A stretch of DNA of 64,000 nt from Nonomuraea indica (GCF_002850745.1 NZ_KZ559466.1:618825-682824); one strand, 5' to 3'; positions 41,699-50,930 are shown, counted from the stretch's first letter. Numbers and translations are program-made. The notes: generated from the sequence alone by a model not told the origin.

Positions 41699-42487
41699 TC
41701 AGCCCGCGTCGCGGCTGGCGAGGGACTCCTCCAGGCCGGCCCCGGTCAGCGGGTAGTAGTCCGACAGCCGCCCGCCCTCGTCCAACCGGCGACGGGCGAA
41801 CTCCTCGCGGTCCTGGTGCAGCAGGGAGTCCTCGGCCAGCTCGACGGCGCTGCGCTGCGGCACGACGACCGCGCCGTCCTCGTCGGCGACGATGAGGTCC
41901 CCGGGCGTCACCAGCGCGCCGCCCACCCCGACGGGGACGTTGAAGGCCGAGGGGAACAGCTCCGTCTGGGAGGCGTAGTGCGGCGTCACCCCCGTGCACC
42001 AGATGGGCACGCCTAGGGCGCGCACCCGCGCGGCGTCGCGAATCCGGCCGTCCACCACGATGCCCGCGCCGCCGCGCAGCTTGAAGTAGCGGACCAGCAT
42101 GTCGCCGAGGCAGCCGGTGAAGTGGCTGGCCTGGGCCGAGACGACGAGCACGTCACCCGGCCTGATGGACTCCAGCACCGCCCACAGCGCGGTCCTGCGT
42201 TCGGCGTCCTCCTGCTCACCGCCGGAGAAGACGTCCTCGCGCTGCGGCAGGAACTGCAGCGTCACCGCTCCCCCGGTGATCCGCACGTCCGGCTCCCGGT
42301 GCAGCGGCACGGGTCCGTCGATGAACGTGCGGGTGATGCCCATCTGGTGCAGCTTGGCGCAGGCGGTGGCCGCGCTCACGTCGGCGAGCGCCTCGACCAT
42401 GCGCGCCGTCGGCCGGACGAAGGGCGAGGACTGCGCCGGCCCCAGCATCGTCTCGTAGGTCTCCGTGCCGTGCCCGTTCGTGTTCAT
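41699..42487 (-). CDS. RraA family protein (DlpA/HMG-aldolase-like)
   Basis: 262 residues. The RraA/HMG aldolase fold shows as VVSAQASHFTGCLGDMLVRYFKLRGGAGIVVDGRIRDAARVRALGVPIWCTGVTP, with the metal-and-substrate G-D-x-R-D segment (VVDGRIRDA) intact. This superfamily includes 4-hydroxy-4-methyl-2-oxoglutarate aldolase and other 2-oxo acid lyases, as well as the RNase E inhibitor. In a sugar-acid locus, cleavage of a 2-keto-3-deoxy acid is the most plausible role. It diverges from the fucosidase gene across operator copy 4. An N-terminal extension of about 60 residues (ALADVSAATACAKLHQMG) is in line with this subgroup. Confidence 0.82.
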   Translation of the reverse strand: MNTNGHGTETYETMLGPAQSSPFVRPTARMVEALADVSAATACAKLHQMGITRTFIDGPVPLHREPDVRITGGAVTLQFLPQREDVFSGGEQEDAERRTALWAVLESIRPGDVLVVSAQASHFTGCLGDMLVRYFKLRGGAGIVVDGRIRDAARVRALGVPIWCTGVTPHYASQTELFPSAFNVPVGVGGALVTPGDLIVADEDGAVVVPQRSAVELAEDSLLHQDREEFARRRLDEGGRLSDYYPLTGAGLEESLASRDAG

Positions 42488-42512
42488 GCGATGCCCTCAC
42501 CCAACAACGTCG

Positions 42513-42533
42513 ACAATTATCGCCTATCGATGG
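42513..42533. promoter_or_regulatory. TATCGAT-type operator, copy 4 (RraA-like / fucosidase divergent promoter)
   Basis: CAATTATCGCCTATCGATGG lies 25 bases from the RraA-like start and 52 bases from the fucosidase start. It matches the other copies at ATCGCCTATCGAT. Inferred operator. Confidence 0.65.
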
Positions 42534-42584
42534 TAGATGTAACTGCCGACCGGCGAGGGCTGTCAACCGTGAGAGGAGACGCCA

Positions 42585-43853
42585 GTGTCAGGCAGGTCCG
42601 AGGAGGGGTCCGCGTGGTTCCCGGCGGCGCGTTTCGGATTGTTCGTCCACTTCGGGTTGTACAGCCTGGCCGCCCGGCACGAGTGGGTGCGCAGCCGCGA
42701 GGCGATGACCGACGCCGACTACGACCGCTATCTCGAGCGGTTCGACCCCGACCTGTTCGACGCCGCGGCGCTGGCCAGGGCGGCGCGCGAGGCCGGGATG
42801 CGCTACGCGGTGCTGACCGCCAAGCACCACGACGGCTTCTGCCTGTTCGACTCGAAGCTCACCGACTACACCTCCGCCCGCGTGACCGGACGGGACCTAG
42901 TCGCGGAGTTCGCCGAGGCCATGCGGGCGGAGGGACTGCGGGTGGGCCTGTACTACTCGCTGCTGGACTGGCGCCACCCCGACTTCACCGTCGACCGGTA
43001 CCACCCGCTGCGTGACGGCGTGCGCCCGGAGGAGGCCGCCGGGCGCGACATGGCCCGCTACCGCGCGTACATGCGCGGGCAGGTGCGCGAGCTACTCACC
43101 GGCTACGGCCCCGTCGACCTGCTCTTCTTCGACTTCACCTACCCCGCCAAGGGACCCGCCGAGTGGGGCGCGGAGGAGCTCATGGCGATGGTCCGCGACC
43201 TGCGGCCGGGGATCGTCGTCAACGACCGTCTCGGCATCCCGGGCGACTACGTCACGCCCGAGCAGTACCAGCCCGACCGGCCGCTCACCCGCGACGGCGC
43301 CGAGGTCATGTGGGAGGCGTGCCACACGCTCAACGGCTCGTGGGGCTACGACCGCGACAATCACGACTACAAGAGTCCGGACCTGCTGGTGCGCATGCTC
43401 GTGCAGTCGGTCGCCTGTGGCGGCAACCTGCTGCTGAACGTCGGGCCCACGGGACGGGGGGCGCTGGACCCGCGGGCGGCGCAGACCCTGCGCGCGATCG
43501 GGGCGTGGATGTCCCCGCACGCCCGAGCCGTGCACGGCGCCGGGCCGAGCGCGTTCGAGCCGCCGCCGAACTGCCTCTACACCCAGCGGGGAGACCGCCT
43601 CTACCTCCATCTGCTCGCCTGGCCGCTCAGGCACGTCCACCTGCCCGGCCTGGCCGGACGCGTACGGTACGCGCAACTGCTCCACGACGGCTCGGAGGTG
43701 CGATTCGACGAGCTGGACGGCGCCGGGCACGAGCACAACAACCTCGCCCCGCCGGGCCGGCCTCCGGGGACGCTCACCCTGACGCTGCCCGTCGTCCGGC
43801 CGGAGGTGCTGCTTCCGGTCGTCGAGCTCGTGCTGCGCGACGAGAGCCGCTGA
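42585..43853 (+). CDS. Alpha-L-fucosidase (GH29)
   Basis: 422 residues. The GH29 barrel is clear: WFPAARFGLFVHFGLYSLAARHEWV at the N-terminus, YAVLTAKHHDGFCLFDSKLTDY, GLYYSLLDWRHPDF, and PVDLLFFDFTYP with the likely nucleophile aspartate. NLLLNVGPTGRG is another family hallmark. It cleaves terminal alpha-L-fucose from glycans; no signal peptide, so it works inside on imported oligosaccharides. GTG start with GAGAGGAG. It shares operator copy 4 with the RraA-like gene and sits ahead of the sugar importer. Confidence 0.92.
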   Translation: MSGRSEEGSAWFPAARFGLFVHFGLYSLAARHEWVRSREAMTDADYDRYLERFDPDLFDAAALARAAREAGMRYAVLTAKHHDGFCLFDSKLTDYTSARVTGRDLVAEFAEAMRAEGLRVGLYYSLLDWRHPDFTVDRYHPLRDGVRPEEAAGRDMARYRAYMRGQVRELLTGYGPVDLLFFDFTYPAKGPAEWGAEELMAMVRDLRPGIVVNDRLGIPGDYVTPEQYQPDRPLTRDGAEVMWEACHTLNGSWGYDRDNHDYKSPDLLVRMLVQSVACGGNLLLNVGPTGRGALDPRAAQTLRAIGAWMSPHARAVHGAGPSAFEPPPNCLYTQRGDRLYLHLLAWPLRHVHLPGLAGRVRYAQLLHDGSEVRFDELDGAGHEHNNLAPPGRPPGTLTLTLPVVRPEVLLPVVELVLRDESR

Positions 43854-43909
43854 CCTCACCGGACGGCCCGCACGAAATGCCCCTTGTACAAGTGAGGTGG
43901 GCGAAATAC

Positions 43910-43937
43910 TATCCCTATCGATAGGCGATTAACGATC
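43910..43937. promoter_or_regulatory. TATCGAT-type operator, copy 5 (ABC importer promoter)
   Basis: On the minus strand it reads TTAATCGCCTATCGATAGGG. It lies about 165 bases upstream of the sugar-binding gene, the first of the importer operon. Inferred operator. Confidence 0.6.
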
Positions 43938-44099
43938 TCCTTCTGGCAGAACTCCGTAAGGCGGCGGTCCCCCGGACCACCGGCCCCTCCCCGGACGGGG
44001 ACTCGCGGAGCGTCTCGCCGATGGACGACCCGAGCCGGTGGGGGCCAGGCCCGGTGGGTCCCGGGAACCACACTCGATCAAGGAACGAAGAAGAGGCAC

Positions 44100-45344
44100 A
44101 TGAACAGGTGGCGATTGCTGGCGGCCGCGGCGACGACCCTCGCAGTAACGGCGACGTCGGCGTGCGGTGGCGGCGGCAACTCAGGCGGCGAATCCGGGAA
44201 GACCACGCTGCGCATGATCGTCAACATCACCCCCAACCTCACGGAACAGTTCTGGAACAAGCTGTTCGACCGCTACGAGGCCAAGAACCCGGGCGTGACG
44301 GTGCAACTGGAGCTCACCGGCACGATCCAGGCCGAGGCCAAGCTGCGGCAGGACCTGGCCGCGGGCGACCCGCCCGACATCGCGCAGCACGTGGTGCCCA
44401 CCCCCGAGACGGCCGAGCTCTTCGTCGACCTGTCCGGCGAGCCGTGGGCGGCCAAGACCCCCCTGTTCCAGGACTACGCCATCGGCGGCAAGCACTATGT
44501 CGTCGGTGTCGGCGAGCAGATCCAGTCGCTGGTCTTCTACAACAAGAAGGCGTTCGCCGAGGCCGGCCTGGACGCCACCAAGATCCGCACCATCGCCCAG
44601 TTCGAGGACGCGATGGGCAGGCTCAAGAAGGCCGGCTACGTCCCCCTGCAGACGGCCGGCCAGTGGGTCACCGGGGCGCAGTTCTCCATGCTCGCCGACG
44701 CCGGTGTGCTCACCGCCGATCCCGAGTGGACGGTCAAGCGGAAGAGCGGCCGGACCACGTTCGCCGGCAGCGGCTACATGCGCTACTACGAGCTCTACAG
44801 GTCATGGCTCGACAAGGGGTTCCTCGACAAGAGCTCGCTCGGGCTCCAGTACCCCGACGGCCAGGCCGCGTTCCTCCGCGGCGACTCGGCGATGTACATC
44901 ATGGGCTCGTACTTCGTGCCGGCGGCGGACGAGGCGGGCAAGAGCGACGACATCGGCGTCTTCCCCGTGCCGTCGGACGGCGCCCACCCGCCCGGCCAGT
45001 TCGGCAACATGGCGCAGCCGTACACCGTGGTCGGGCAGTCCGACAACCGGGAGGCGGCGATCGATCTGGTCGAGTGGCTGGTGACCGACGCGGAGGCCAT
45101 CAAGATCCAGCTCGCGGCCGACGGCAACCTGCGCAAGGGGTTCGCCTACGACGTCTCCAGTCTCGGGGACGGCGTGCAGACGATCCTCGACCAGGCTCCG
45201 TTCGTGATCGTCAAGCAGGGCGAACGCCAGCCGGTCCAGGGCTACCCCGAGGAGCTGAACACGCGGATTCAGTCCCTGTTCACCGGCTCCTCCGCCGGTG
45301 ACGTCGCGGCGAAGCTGGATCAGTGGTGGGACTCGCAGGGCTGA
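44100..45344 (+). CDS. Sugar ABC transporter substrate-binding lipoprotein
   Basis: 414 residues. Signal peptide with lipobox TSACGG at residues 19-24, then a family-1 extracellular sugar-binding fold (RYEAKNPGVTVQLELTGTIQAEAKLRQDLAAGDPPDI, VFYNKKAFAEAGLD, AAFLRGDSAMYIMGSY). It captures an oligosaccharide outside the cell for the two permeases downstream. No ATPase is encoded nearby, so it probably shares a multi-use MsiK-type ATPase, as is common in actinomycetes. GAAGAGG precedes the ATG. Confidence 0.9.
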   Translation: MNRWRLLAAAATTLAVTATSACGGGGNSGGESGKTTLRMIVNITPNLTEQFWNKLFDRYEAKNPGVTVQLELTGTIQAEAKLRQDLAAGDPPDIAQHVVPTPETAELFVDLSGEPWAAKTPLFQDYAIGGKHYVVGVGEQIQSLVFYNKKAFAEAGLDATKIRTIAQFEDAMGRLKKAGYVPLQTAGQWVTGAQFSMLADAGVLTADPEWTVKRKSGRTTFAGSGYMRYYELYRSWLDKGFLDKSSLGLQYPDGQAAFLRGDSAMYIMGSYFVPAADEAGKSDDIGVFPVPSDGAHPPGQFGNMAQPYTVVGQSDNREAAIDLVEWLVTDAEAIKIQLAADGNLRKGFAYDVSSLGDGVQTILDQAPFVIVKQGERQPVQGYPEELNTRIQSLFTGSSAGDVAAKLDQWWDSQG

Positions 45345-46285
45345 ACACGGACTCCGTGCGGCTGCCCGCACCGAGTCCCGAAGCCGACCGCAGGGCGCCG
45401 AGCAGCCGGCGCCGCCGCCTCCGCGACGCGGCGACGAGCGCGGGCATGCTCGCCCCCGCCGTCGTGGTGTACACGGTGATGACCGTCGTCCCCGTCATTG
45501 TGGCCCTGTACCTCAGCCTCACCGACTGGAACGGCTTCTCGTCGGCGACGTTCGTCGGCCTGGAGAACTACGCGCGCCTGTTCGACGATCCGGACACCAC
45601 GCGAGCCGGGCTGGTCACCGCGATCGTGGCCGTCTTCGGGGCCGTGGGCATGCTCGGGCTGGGCCTCGTCTACGCCCTGCAGCTCAAGGAGCGAAGCTGG
45701 TCCAACTCGTTCTTCCGGACGCTCGCGTACTACCCGCACGTGATCAGCGCGCTCATCCTGGGCTTCCTGTGGAGTGCCATCCTCGGCACCAACGGCGCGA
45801 TCAACGCCACCCTCCGCGATCTCGGGATCGGTCCCGTCGGCTTCCTCTTCGACGAGAACCTCGCGGTGATCACCCTGGTGGGCGTCATCGTGTGGGCGGG
45901 ATTCGGCTTCAACGTGGTGTTGTTCGTCGCCGGCCTGCAGACCGTGCCGCGCGAGCTCGTCGAGGCCGCCCAGATCGACGGCGCGTCACGTCGGCAGATC
46001 AACCGGAGGATCGTCATCCCGATGATCTCACCGGTGGTGACCGTGGCCATGGTGCTCAACCTTGTCGGACTGATCAAGGTGTACGACATCGTCGTCAGCC
46101 TCACCGACGGTGGTCCGGCCGGGTCCACCGAGACCATCGCCTACCTGATCCTCAACCGGTCGTTCGCCGGCACGGACGTCGGGTTCGCCACCGCCCAGGC
46201 CGTGGGGCTCATGGTGGTGTCCGCGGCGCTCTCGGTCGTCGTCACCGCCCTGCGCAACCGGCAGGACCGGGCCGCGGCGAGCTAA
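45323..46285 (+). CDS. Sugar ABC transporter permease (MalF-type)
   Basis: 320 residues. Six or so membrane segments with the LYLSLTDWNGF start typical of CUT1 permeases and the EAA loop RELVEAAQIDGASRRQINRRIVIPMISP. GTG start at 45323 overlaps the end of the binding-protein gene by 22 bases; a GTG at 45356 would avoid the overlap. It pairs with the MalG-type permease to make the channel. Confidence 0.9.
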   Translation: MVGLAGLNTDSVRLPAPSPEADRRAPSSRRRRLRDAATSAGMLAPAVVVYTVMTVVPVIVALYLSLTDWNGFSSATFVGLENYARLFDDPDTTRAGLVTAIVAVFGAVGMLGLGLVYALQLKERSWSNSFFRTLAYYPHVISALILGFLWSAILGTNGAINATLRDLGIGPVGFLFDENLAVITLVGVIVWAGFGFNVVLFVAGLQTVPRELVEAAQIDGASRRQINRRIVIPMISPVVTVAMVLNLVGLIKVYDIVVSLTDGGPAGSTETIAYLILNRSFAGTDVGFATAQAVGLMVVSAALSVVVTALRNRQDRAAAS

Positions 46286-46303
46286 GCACCCTCAGGAGCC
46301 CCC

Positions 46304-47206
46304 ATGACCCTCAACCTCTCCCCCGGCGCCGCGCGCACCGCCCCACCGGCGCCGGCGAAGCCGCCCACGGCCGGGCGCGGGCGCCCGTCGCCGATCCGCA
46401 TCGCGCTCCTGACGCTGCTGTTCGCCGTCATGACGGTGCCGGTCTACCTGCTGCTGGTCAACAGCTTCAAGTCGCAGCAGGACATCCAGAGCAGCCCGTT
46501 CGCCCTGCCGTTCGCCAGGGTCTCGCTGGAGTACCTCGAAGCCGCGATCCACAGCCCGCAGTACAACGTGCTGCGCAGTTACGGCTTCACGCTCCTGCTG
46601 GTCGTGGCCGTCGACGTCCTGTGCATCCTGTTCGCCGGGCCGGCCGCGTACGTGATCGCGCGCAGCCTCAAGCGGCGCACGCAGATCCTGTTGCTCTTCT
46701 TCCTGGCCGGCACCTTCATCCCCTCCGCGGCCCTCATCGTGCCGCTGATCCACGTGCTGCGCGCCATCGGGCTGGGCAACACCGTGACCGGGCTGATCCT
46801 GCACGACGTCGCCATGACGCTCCCGGTGAGCATCTTCCTGTTCGTCGGCTTCATCCGCACCGTCCCCAGGGACATCGACCACGCCGCCGCGATCGACGGA
46901 GCCGGTCGGCTGCGGACGTACTGGCAGGTCATCTTCCCCCTGACCCGCCCGGCCGTCATCACGGTGCTGATCCTGAACTCGATCGGGATCTGGAACGACT
47001 TCATCAGCCCGCAGATCCTGCTGAGCCCGGGGTCCGGCACCTACACGGTGACCACCGCCATCTACGCCGGCATCAGCCAGTACTCGACCGACATGACCAA
47101 GGTCTTCCCCAACCTCCTCCTCGCCGTGGCACCGGTGATCATCTTCTTCGTCTACATGCAGCGTCACATCATCAGCGGTCTGACGGTCGGCGCGCTCAAG
47201 GGGTGA
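46304..47206 (+). CDS. Sugar ABC transporter permease (MalG-type)
   Basis: 300 residues. The MalG branch is recognised by VYLLLVNSFKSQQDI after the first membrane segment and the EAA loop RDIDHAAAIDGAGRLRTYWQVIFPLTRP. GIWNDFISPQIL is a further landmark. It starts 18 bases after the MalF-type gene with AGGAGCC. A secreted beta-helix gene follows 64 bases later. Confidence 0.9.
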   Translation: MTLNLSPGAARTAPPAPAKPPTAGRGRPSPIRIALLTLLFAVMTVPVYLLLVNSFKSQQDIQSSPFALPFARVSLEYLEAAIHSPQYNVLRSYGFTLLLVVAVDVLCILFAGPAAYVIARSLKRRTQILLLFFLAGTFIPSAALIVPLIHVLRAIGLGNTVTGLILHDVAMTLPVSIFLFVGFIRTVPRDIDHAAAIDGAGRLRTYWQVIFPLTRPAVITVLILNSIGIWNDFISPQILLSPGSGTYTVTTAIYAGISQYSTDMTKVFPNLLLAVAPVIIFFVYMQRHIISGLTVGALKG

Positions 47207-47270
47207 GCCGCCGGCCCGTCCCCATGGCTCGTCCCGGTCCCCCCAACCCGGAAAGGCGGGAATCGTCTCC

Positions 47271-50264
47271 ATGAAACGACGGCTGCGAGCCACACTGGTG
47301 GCTTGCCTTCTCCTCGCGGCAACGCCCGCCGTGGCGCAGGCCGAGACCGCGCCACGGCCGCCCGGAGCGGCGCTCTACGTCGCACCTGACGGGAAGGACT
47401 CCAACAACGGGACGCGAGGCCGGCCCCTTCGCACGCTCGAAGGAGCCAGGGACGCGATCAGGAAACTGAAGGCCCGCCACGGCCTGCCTGCCCGGGGGGT
47501 GACCGTCTACCTGCGGGAAGGGACCTACGAACGTACCGCGTCGTTCACGCTCGACCAGCAGGACTCGGGCACGGCGAAAGCGCCGGTCGTCTACCGCTCC
47601 TACCCCGGCGAGACGGCACGGCTCACCGGGGGGCGGGAGCTGGACCACGACAGGTTCGCCCCGGTGACCGACGACGCCGTGCTGCGGCGCATCGTCGACG
47701 AGCCGGCGCGCGGCAAGGTCCGCCAGATCGACCTGGCGGCCCTGGGCATCACCGACTACGGGCAGCGCAGCCGCCACGGTTACTGGAAGGCCAACGACGT
47801 CAGCCTCGTCCCCCCGATGGAGCTGTACGTGGCGGGCCAGGGCATGACCCTCGCCCGGTGGCCCAACGCGGGCACGGTGCAGATGGGCGAGATCGTCGAC
47901 GCCGGACCCACCGTGAAGGACCCCGACCTGCAGGAACGCGGAGGGACGTTCCGCTACTCCTACGACCGGCCCCGGTACTGGACCGAAGCCGAGGACATCT
48001 GGCTGGACGGCATCTTCGGTCAGAGCTGGGAGTGGTCCTACAACAAGGTCGCTTCGATCGACACCCAGGCCAAGAGGATCACCCTGCGGTACGGCGAGAT
48101 GTCCGGTCTCATGAAGTCCTGGTATCCGGACTTCCACTTCGCCGAGAACCTCCTGGAGGAGCTCGACGCCCCGGGCGAGTACTACATCGACCGCGAGAAG
48201 GGCGTGCTGTACCTCGTGCCCAACGCCGCCTTCCGGAGCAGGCAGGGCGATGTCACCGTCACCATGCTCAAGGAGCCGATGCTCCGCGTCACCAACGCCT
48301 CCCACGTCTCCTTCCAGGAGCTGGTGATGGAGTACGGGCGGAGCCTGCCCGCCGTCATCCTCGGCGGCAACGACGTCACCATCGAACGGAGCGACATCCA
48401 GAACTTCGCCGACGGCGGCGTGTACATCAACTCGGCGGGCCGCTACGTCTACGACGGCATCCCGGACAAGAGGAAGGGCCGCAACCACGCCGTCGTGTCC
48501 ACCACCATCCGGCACGTCGGGGGCGTGGGCGTCGTCCTCAACGGCGGCGACGACAAGACCCTGAAGCCCGGCGGCAACCGCGTGGAGAACTCCCACATCC
48601 ACGACTTCGCCTACTACCACAAGGCCTACAACCCCGGCGTGATGTTCGACGGCGTGGGGAACCAGGCGCGCGGCAACGAGATCCACGACGCGCCGCATCC
48701 CGGCATCATCGTCCACGGCAACGACCACCTGATCGAGTACAACGACATCTACGACATCTGCCAGGACTTCCAGGACCTCGGCGCCATCTACATGAACGCC
48801 GGCATGACGCCGCACGAGCGGGGCACCGTGATCCGGCGCAACTACTTCCACCACATCGGCGAGGGCCGGGGCGGCGTCGAGGGCATCTATCCCGACAACC
48901 TCACGATGGGCCTGACCATCGACGAGAACGTCTTCTACCGGATGGGCAACGACGCCATCAAGAGCGGCTCCGGTGACCACATCAAGGCCAGGAACAACAT
49001 CTTCGTCGACACCCACGTCCCCTACGACAACTACGAGATGTGGATGGGCGACAAGCCCGGCAACACGGTGGACAAGCACTACATGCCGGCCTGGAGGAAG
49101 CTGTTCGACGAGAACAACGGGTTCGTCGGCACCCCGTACGCCGCGAAGTACCCCGAGCTGCTGACCTTCTTCGAGGAGAACCACTACTACCCCGCGAAGA
49201 ACTTCTTCGAAAGGAACCTCGTCTGGAATCCCCAGGTCAGCAGGTCCGCCGGCGTGAACGAGCACGGCGCGCGCGACGTCAAGAACCTGCTCAACTACGC
49301 CGGCAACTGGGTCGCGGACCGCGACCCCGGATTCGCCGACTGGAAGGCGGGCGACTTCTCCCTGACGGCGGACGCCGAGGTCTTCAGGCGCATCCCCGGC
49401 TTCCAGGCCGTCCCGTTCGACCGGATCGGCACCCAGGGCAAGGTCGGGCTGCCGCACGGGCCCGGCGAGATCCGCCTGACGGCCCTCCACCTTCCCGACG
49501 ACCAGCTCACCGTCCCGTTGGGCAGGACCGTGTCCTTCCCCGCCGAGGCGGTGCCGTGGAACGCGACGAACCGGGCGGTGACGTACACGAGCGGCGACAC
49601 CTCGGTCGCCACCGTCGCCGCCGACGGATCGGTCACCGCGCTGGCGCCGGGCAGGACGACCGTCTCGGTCACGTCGAACGCCGATCCGAAGATCACCGAC
49701 GTGGCCACCGTCACCGTGACCGAAGGTGACGGCGTCATGCACGCCACCGACTTCGAGTCGGGCGGCAACGGCTGGCCCGTCGACCCCAACCGCGGCATCG
49801 TGGACGACGGCTCCGGCAACCACTGGTACCGGATCGTCAACGGCGCCAACGCGCTGCTCGACCGCGCCTTCACCGACTACGCGCTGGCCTACCGGCTGAA
49901 GACCCCCGCGCAGGTGCCCGACGGCGCGGTCCTGATCATGTACGACCGCCACAGCCCGGCCGGCAGCGGCTACGTCCGCTACCGGCACGCGGCGGCAGGA
50001 TCGACCTGGACCCTCTACGACGCGCAGTGGCGGACGTTGCGCGAGGTCGTCCTGCCGGCGGAGCGCGGCCTGAAACCGGACACGGTCTACGCCCTCCGGA
50101 TGGTCGTCCGCGGCCCGTCCATCAGCGTCCACGTCAACGACGAACCCGTCATCGAGGGGGACAACCCGACGCACAACCCCTCCGGGAAGGTCGGGTTCTA
50201 CGCGGCGGGCTTCGCCCGCCTCGACTTCGACGACATCACTCTCTCCCTGCCGTGCACACCCTGA
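47271..50264 (+). CDS. Secreted right-handed beta-helix protein with BIG2 domain
   Basis: 997 residues. A signal peptide (ATLVACLLLAATPAVAQA) leads into LYVAPDGKDSNNGTRGRPLRTLEGARDAI, the start of polysaccharide-active right-handed beta-helix proteins. The helix, residues about 30-720, has coils such as NHAVVSTTIRHVGGVGVVLNGG, HDAPHPGIIVHGNDHLIEYNDIYD and LTMGLTIDENVF. A BIG2-type immunoglobulin-like domain (AVTYTSGDTSVATVAADGSVTALAPGRTTVSV) follows near 740-825, then a jelly-roll-like end (DFESGGNGWPVDPN). It probably binds or cleaves an extracellular glycan, supplying the importer encoded upstream. No catalytic residues can be assigned. AAAGGCGGG precedes the ATG. Confidence 0.85.
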   Translation: MKRRLRATLVACLLLAATPAVAQAETAPRPPGAALYVAPDGKDSNNGTRGRPLRTLEGARDAIRKLKARHGLPARGVTVYLREGTYERTASFTLDQQDSGTAKAPVVYRSYPGETARLTGGRELDHDRFAPVTDDAVLRRIVDEPARGKVRQIDLAALGITDYGQRSRHGYWKANDVSLVPPMELYVAGQGMTLARWPNAGTVQMGEIVDAGPTVKDPDLQERGGTFRYSYDRPRYWTEAEDIWLDGIFGQSWEWSYNKVASIDTQAKRITLRYGEMSGLMKSWYPDFHFAENLLEELDAPGEYYIDREKGVLYLVPNAAFRSRQGDVTVTMLKEPMLRVTNASHVSFQELVMEYGRSLPAVILGGNDVTIERSDIQNFADGGVYINSAGRYVYDGIPDKRKGRNHAVVSTTIRHVGGVGVVLNGGDDKTLKPGGNRVENSHIHDFAYYHKAYNPGVMFDGVGNQARGNEIHDAPHPGIIVHGNDHLIEYNDIYDICQDFQDLGAIYMNAGMTPHERGTVIRRNYFHHIGEGRGGVEGIYPDNLTMGLTIDENVFYRMGNDAIKSGSGDHIKARNNIFVDTHVPYDNYEMWMGDKPGNTVDKHYMPAWRKLFDENNGFVGTPYAAKYPELLTFFEENHYYPAKNFFERNLVWNPQVSRSAGVNEHGARDVKNLLNYAGNWVADRDPGFADWKAGDFSLTADAEVFRRIPGFQAVPFDRIGTQGKVGLPHGPGEIRLTALHLPDDQLTVPLGRTVSFPAEAVPWNATNRAVTYTSGDTSVATVAADGSVTALAPGRTTVSVTSNADPKITDVATVTVTEGDGVMHATDFESGGNGWPVDPNRGIVDDGSGNHWYRIVNGANALLDRAFTDYALAYRLKTPAQVPDGAVLIMYDRHSPAGSGYVRYRHAAAGSTWTLYDAQWRTLREVVLPAERGLKPDTVYALRMVVRGPSISVHVNDEPVIEGDNPTHNPSGKVGFYAAGFARLDFDDITLSLPCTP

Positions 50265-50424
50265 CCCCCCCTGCCACCGCGGCCCCGAGGCCCTCGCCGT
50301 CGTCGGCGGGGGCCTCCCCTGGTACGCGGGGCCCTCTCCCGGCGCCCGCCGACGCCCGCGGCAGGGCCCCGGGCCACCGTAATCCCGTCGACAAGGTCGT
50401 CTCCGGCCGCCTAGGGTGCGGCCC

Positions 50425-50910
50425 ATGGCAGACGAGCGGATCACGGGTCAGTGCGACTGCGGCGCGCCTGCCGGCCCGCTGGGCGTGTGCGCCGACTACT
50501 ACCACGCGATCCTGGCCGAGGAGCAGGCCGATCCGCGGATGTACCGGTGGCACGCGCCCGTGGTGTGCGCGTATCTCCTGCAGCATCCCGCGCAGGCTCA
50601 CGAGAAGCACCTGGACAACCAGTTCCGGCTGCTGCAGCTCTACCTGGACAGGGGCCTCGACGCGCTGCTCCGCGTGGCGGCTCACCAGGTGGCGCGCAAC
50701 AACCACCGGGCACGGACGGGCTACGACCTGACGCCCCTGGCCGCGTACGCGGCGCTCCCGGCGGGCGGGCCTCCGCGGCGCTTCCGCGCCGCGTTCAGCG
50801 GGTTGCCGTTCGGCGGCAGCTTCGTGTCCGGCGGGTACGAGGCGTACGGGAACGGCGTCGAAGCCATCGCCGGAGCGACGGTGGAGGCCTGGAGGGCCGT
50901 CCCGGCCTGA
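50425..50910 (+). CDS. DUF5946 family protein
   Basis: 161 residues. A CDCGAPAG motif at the start is followed by CADYYHAILAEEQADP, WHAPVVCAYLLQHPAQAHEKH and VAAHQVARNNH, the layout of DUF5946, an uncharacterised actinobacterial protein that may bind a metal through its cysteines and histidines. It lies in the gap between the glycan locus and the oxidative cluster. ATG at 50425 after AGGGTG. It ends about 20 bases from the convergent oxidoreductase gene. Confidence 0.75.
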   Translation: MADERITGQCDCGAPAGPLGVCADYYHAILAEEQADPRMYRWHAPVVCAYLLQHPAQAHEKHLDNQFRLLQLYLDRGLDALLRVAAHQVARNNHRARTGYDLTPLAAYAALPAGGPPRRFRAAFSGLPFGGSFVSGGYEAYGNGVEAIAGATVEAWRAVPA

Positions 50911-50930
50911 GGCTCGGCGCCCCCGGATGT

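Noticed and set aside
47196..50444. A 1,082-codon open frame on the minus strand across the beta-helix gene
   Set aside because: It is a mirror of the real gene: the plus-strand frame has a signal peptide, known domains and ribosome site, while the minus frame has valine/glycine-rich low-complexity sequence.
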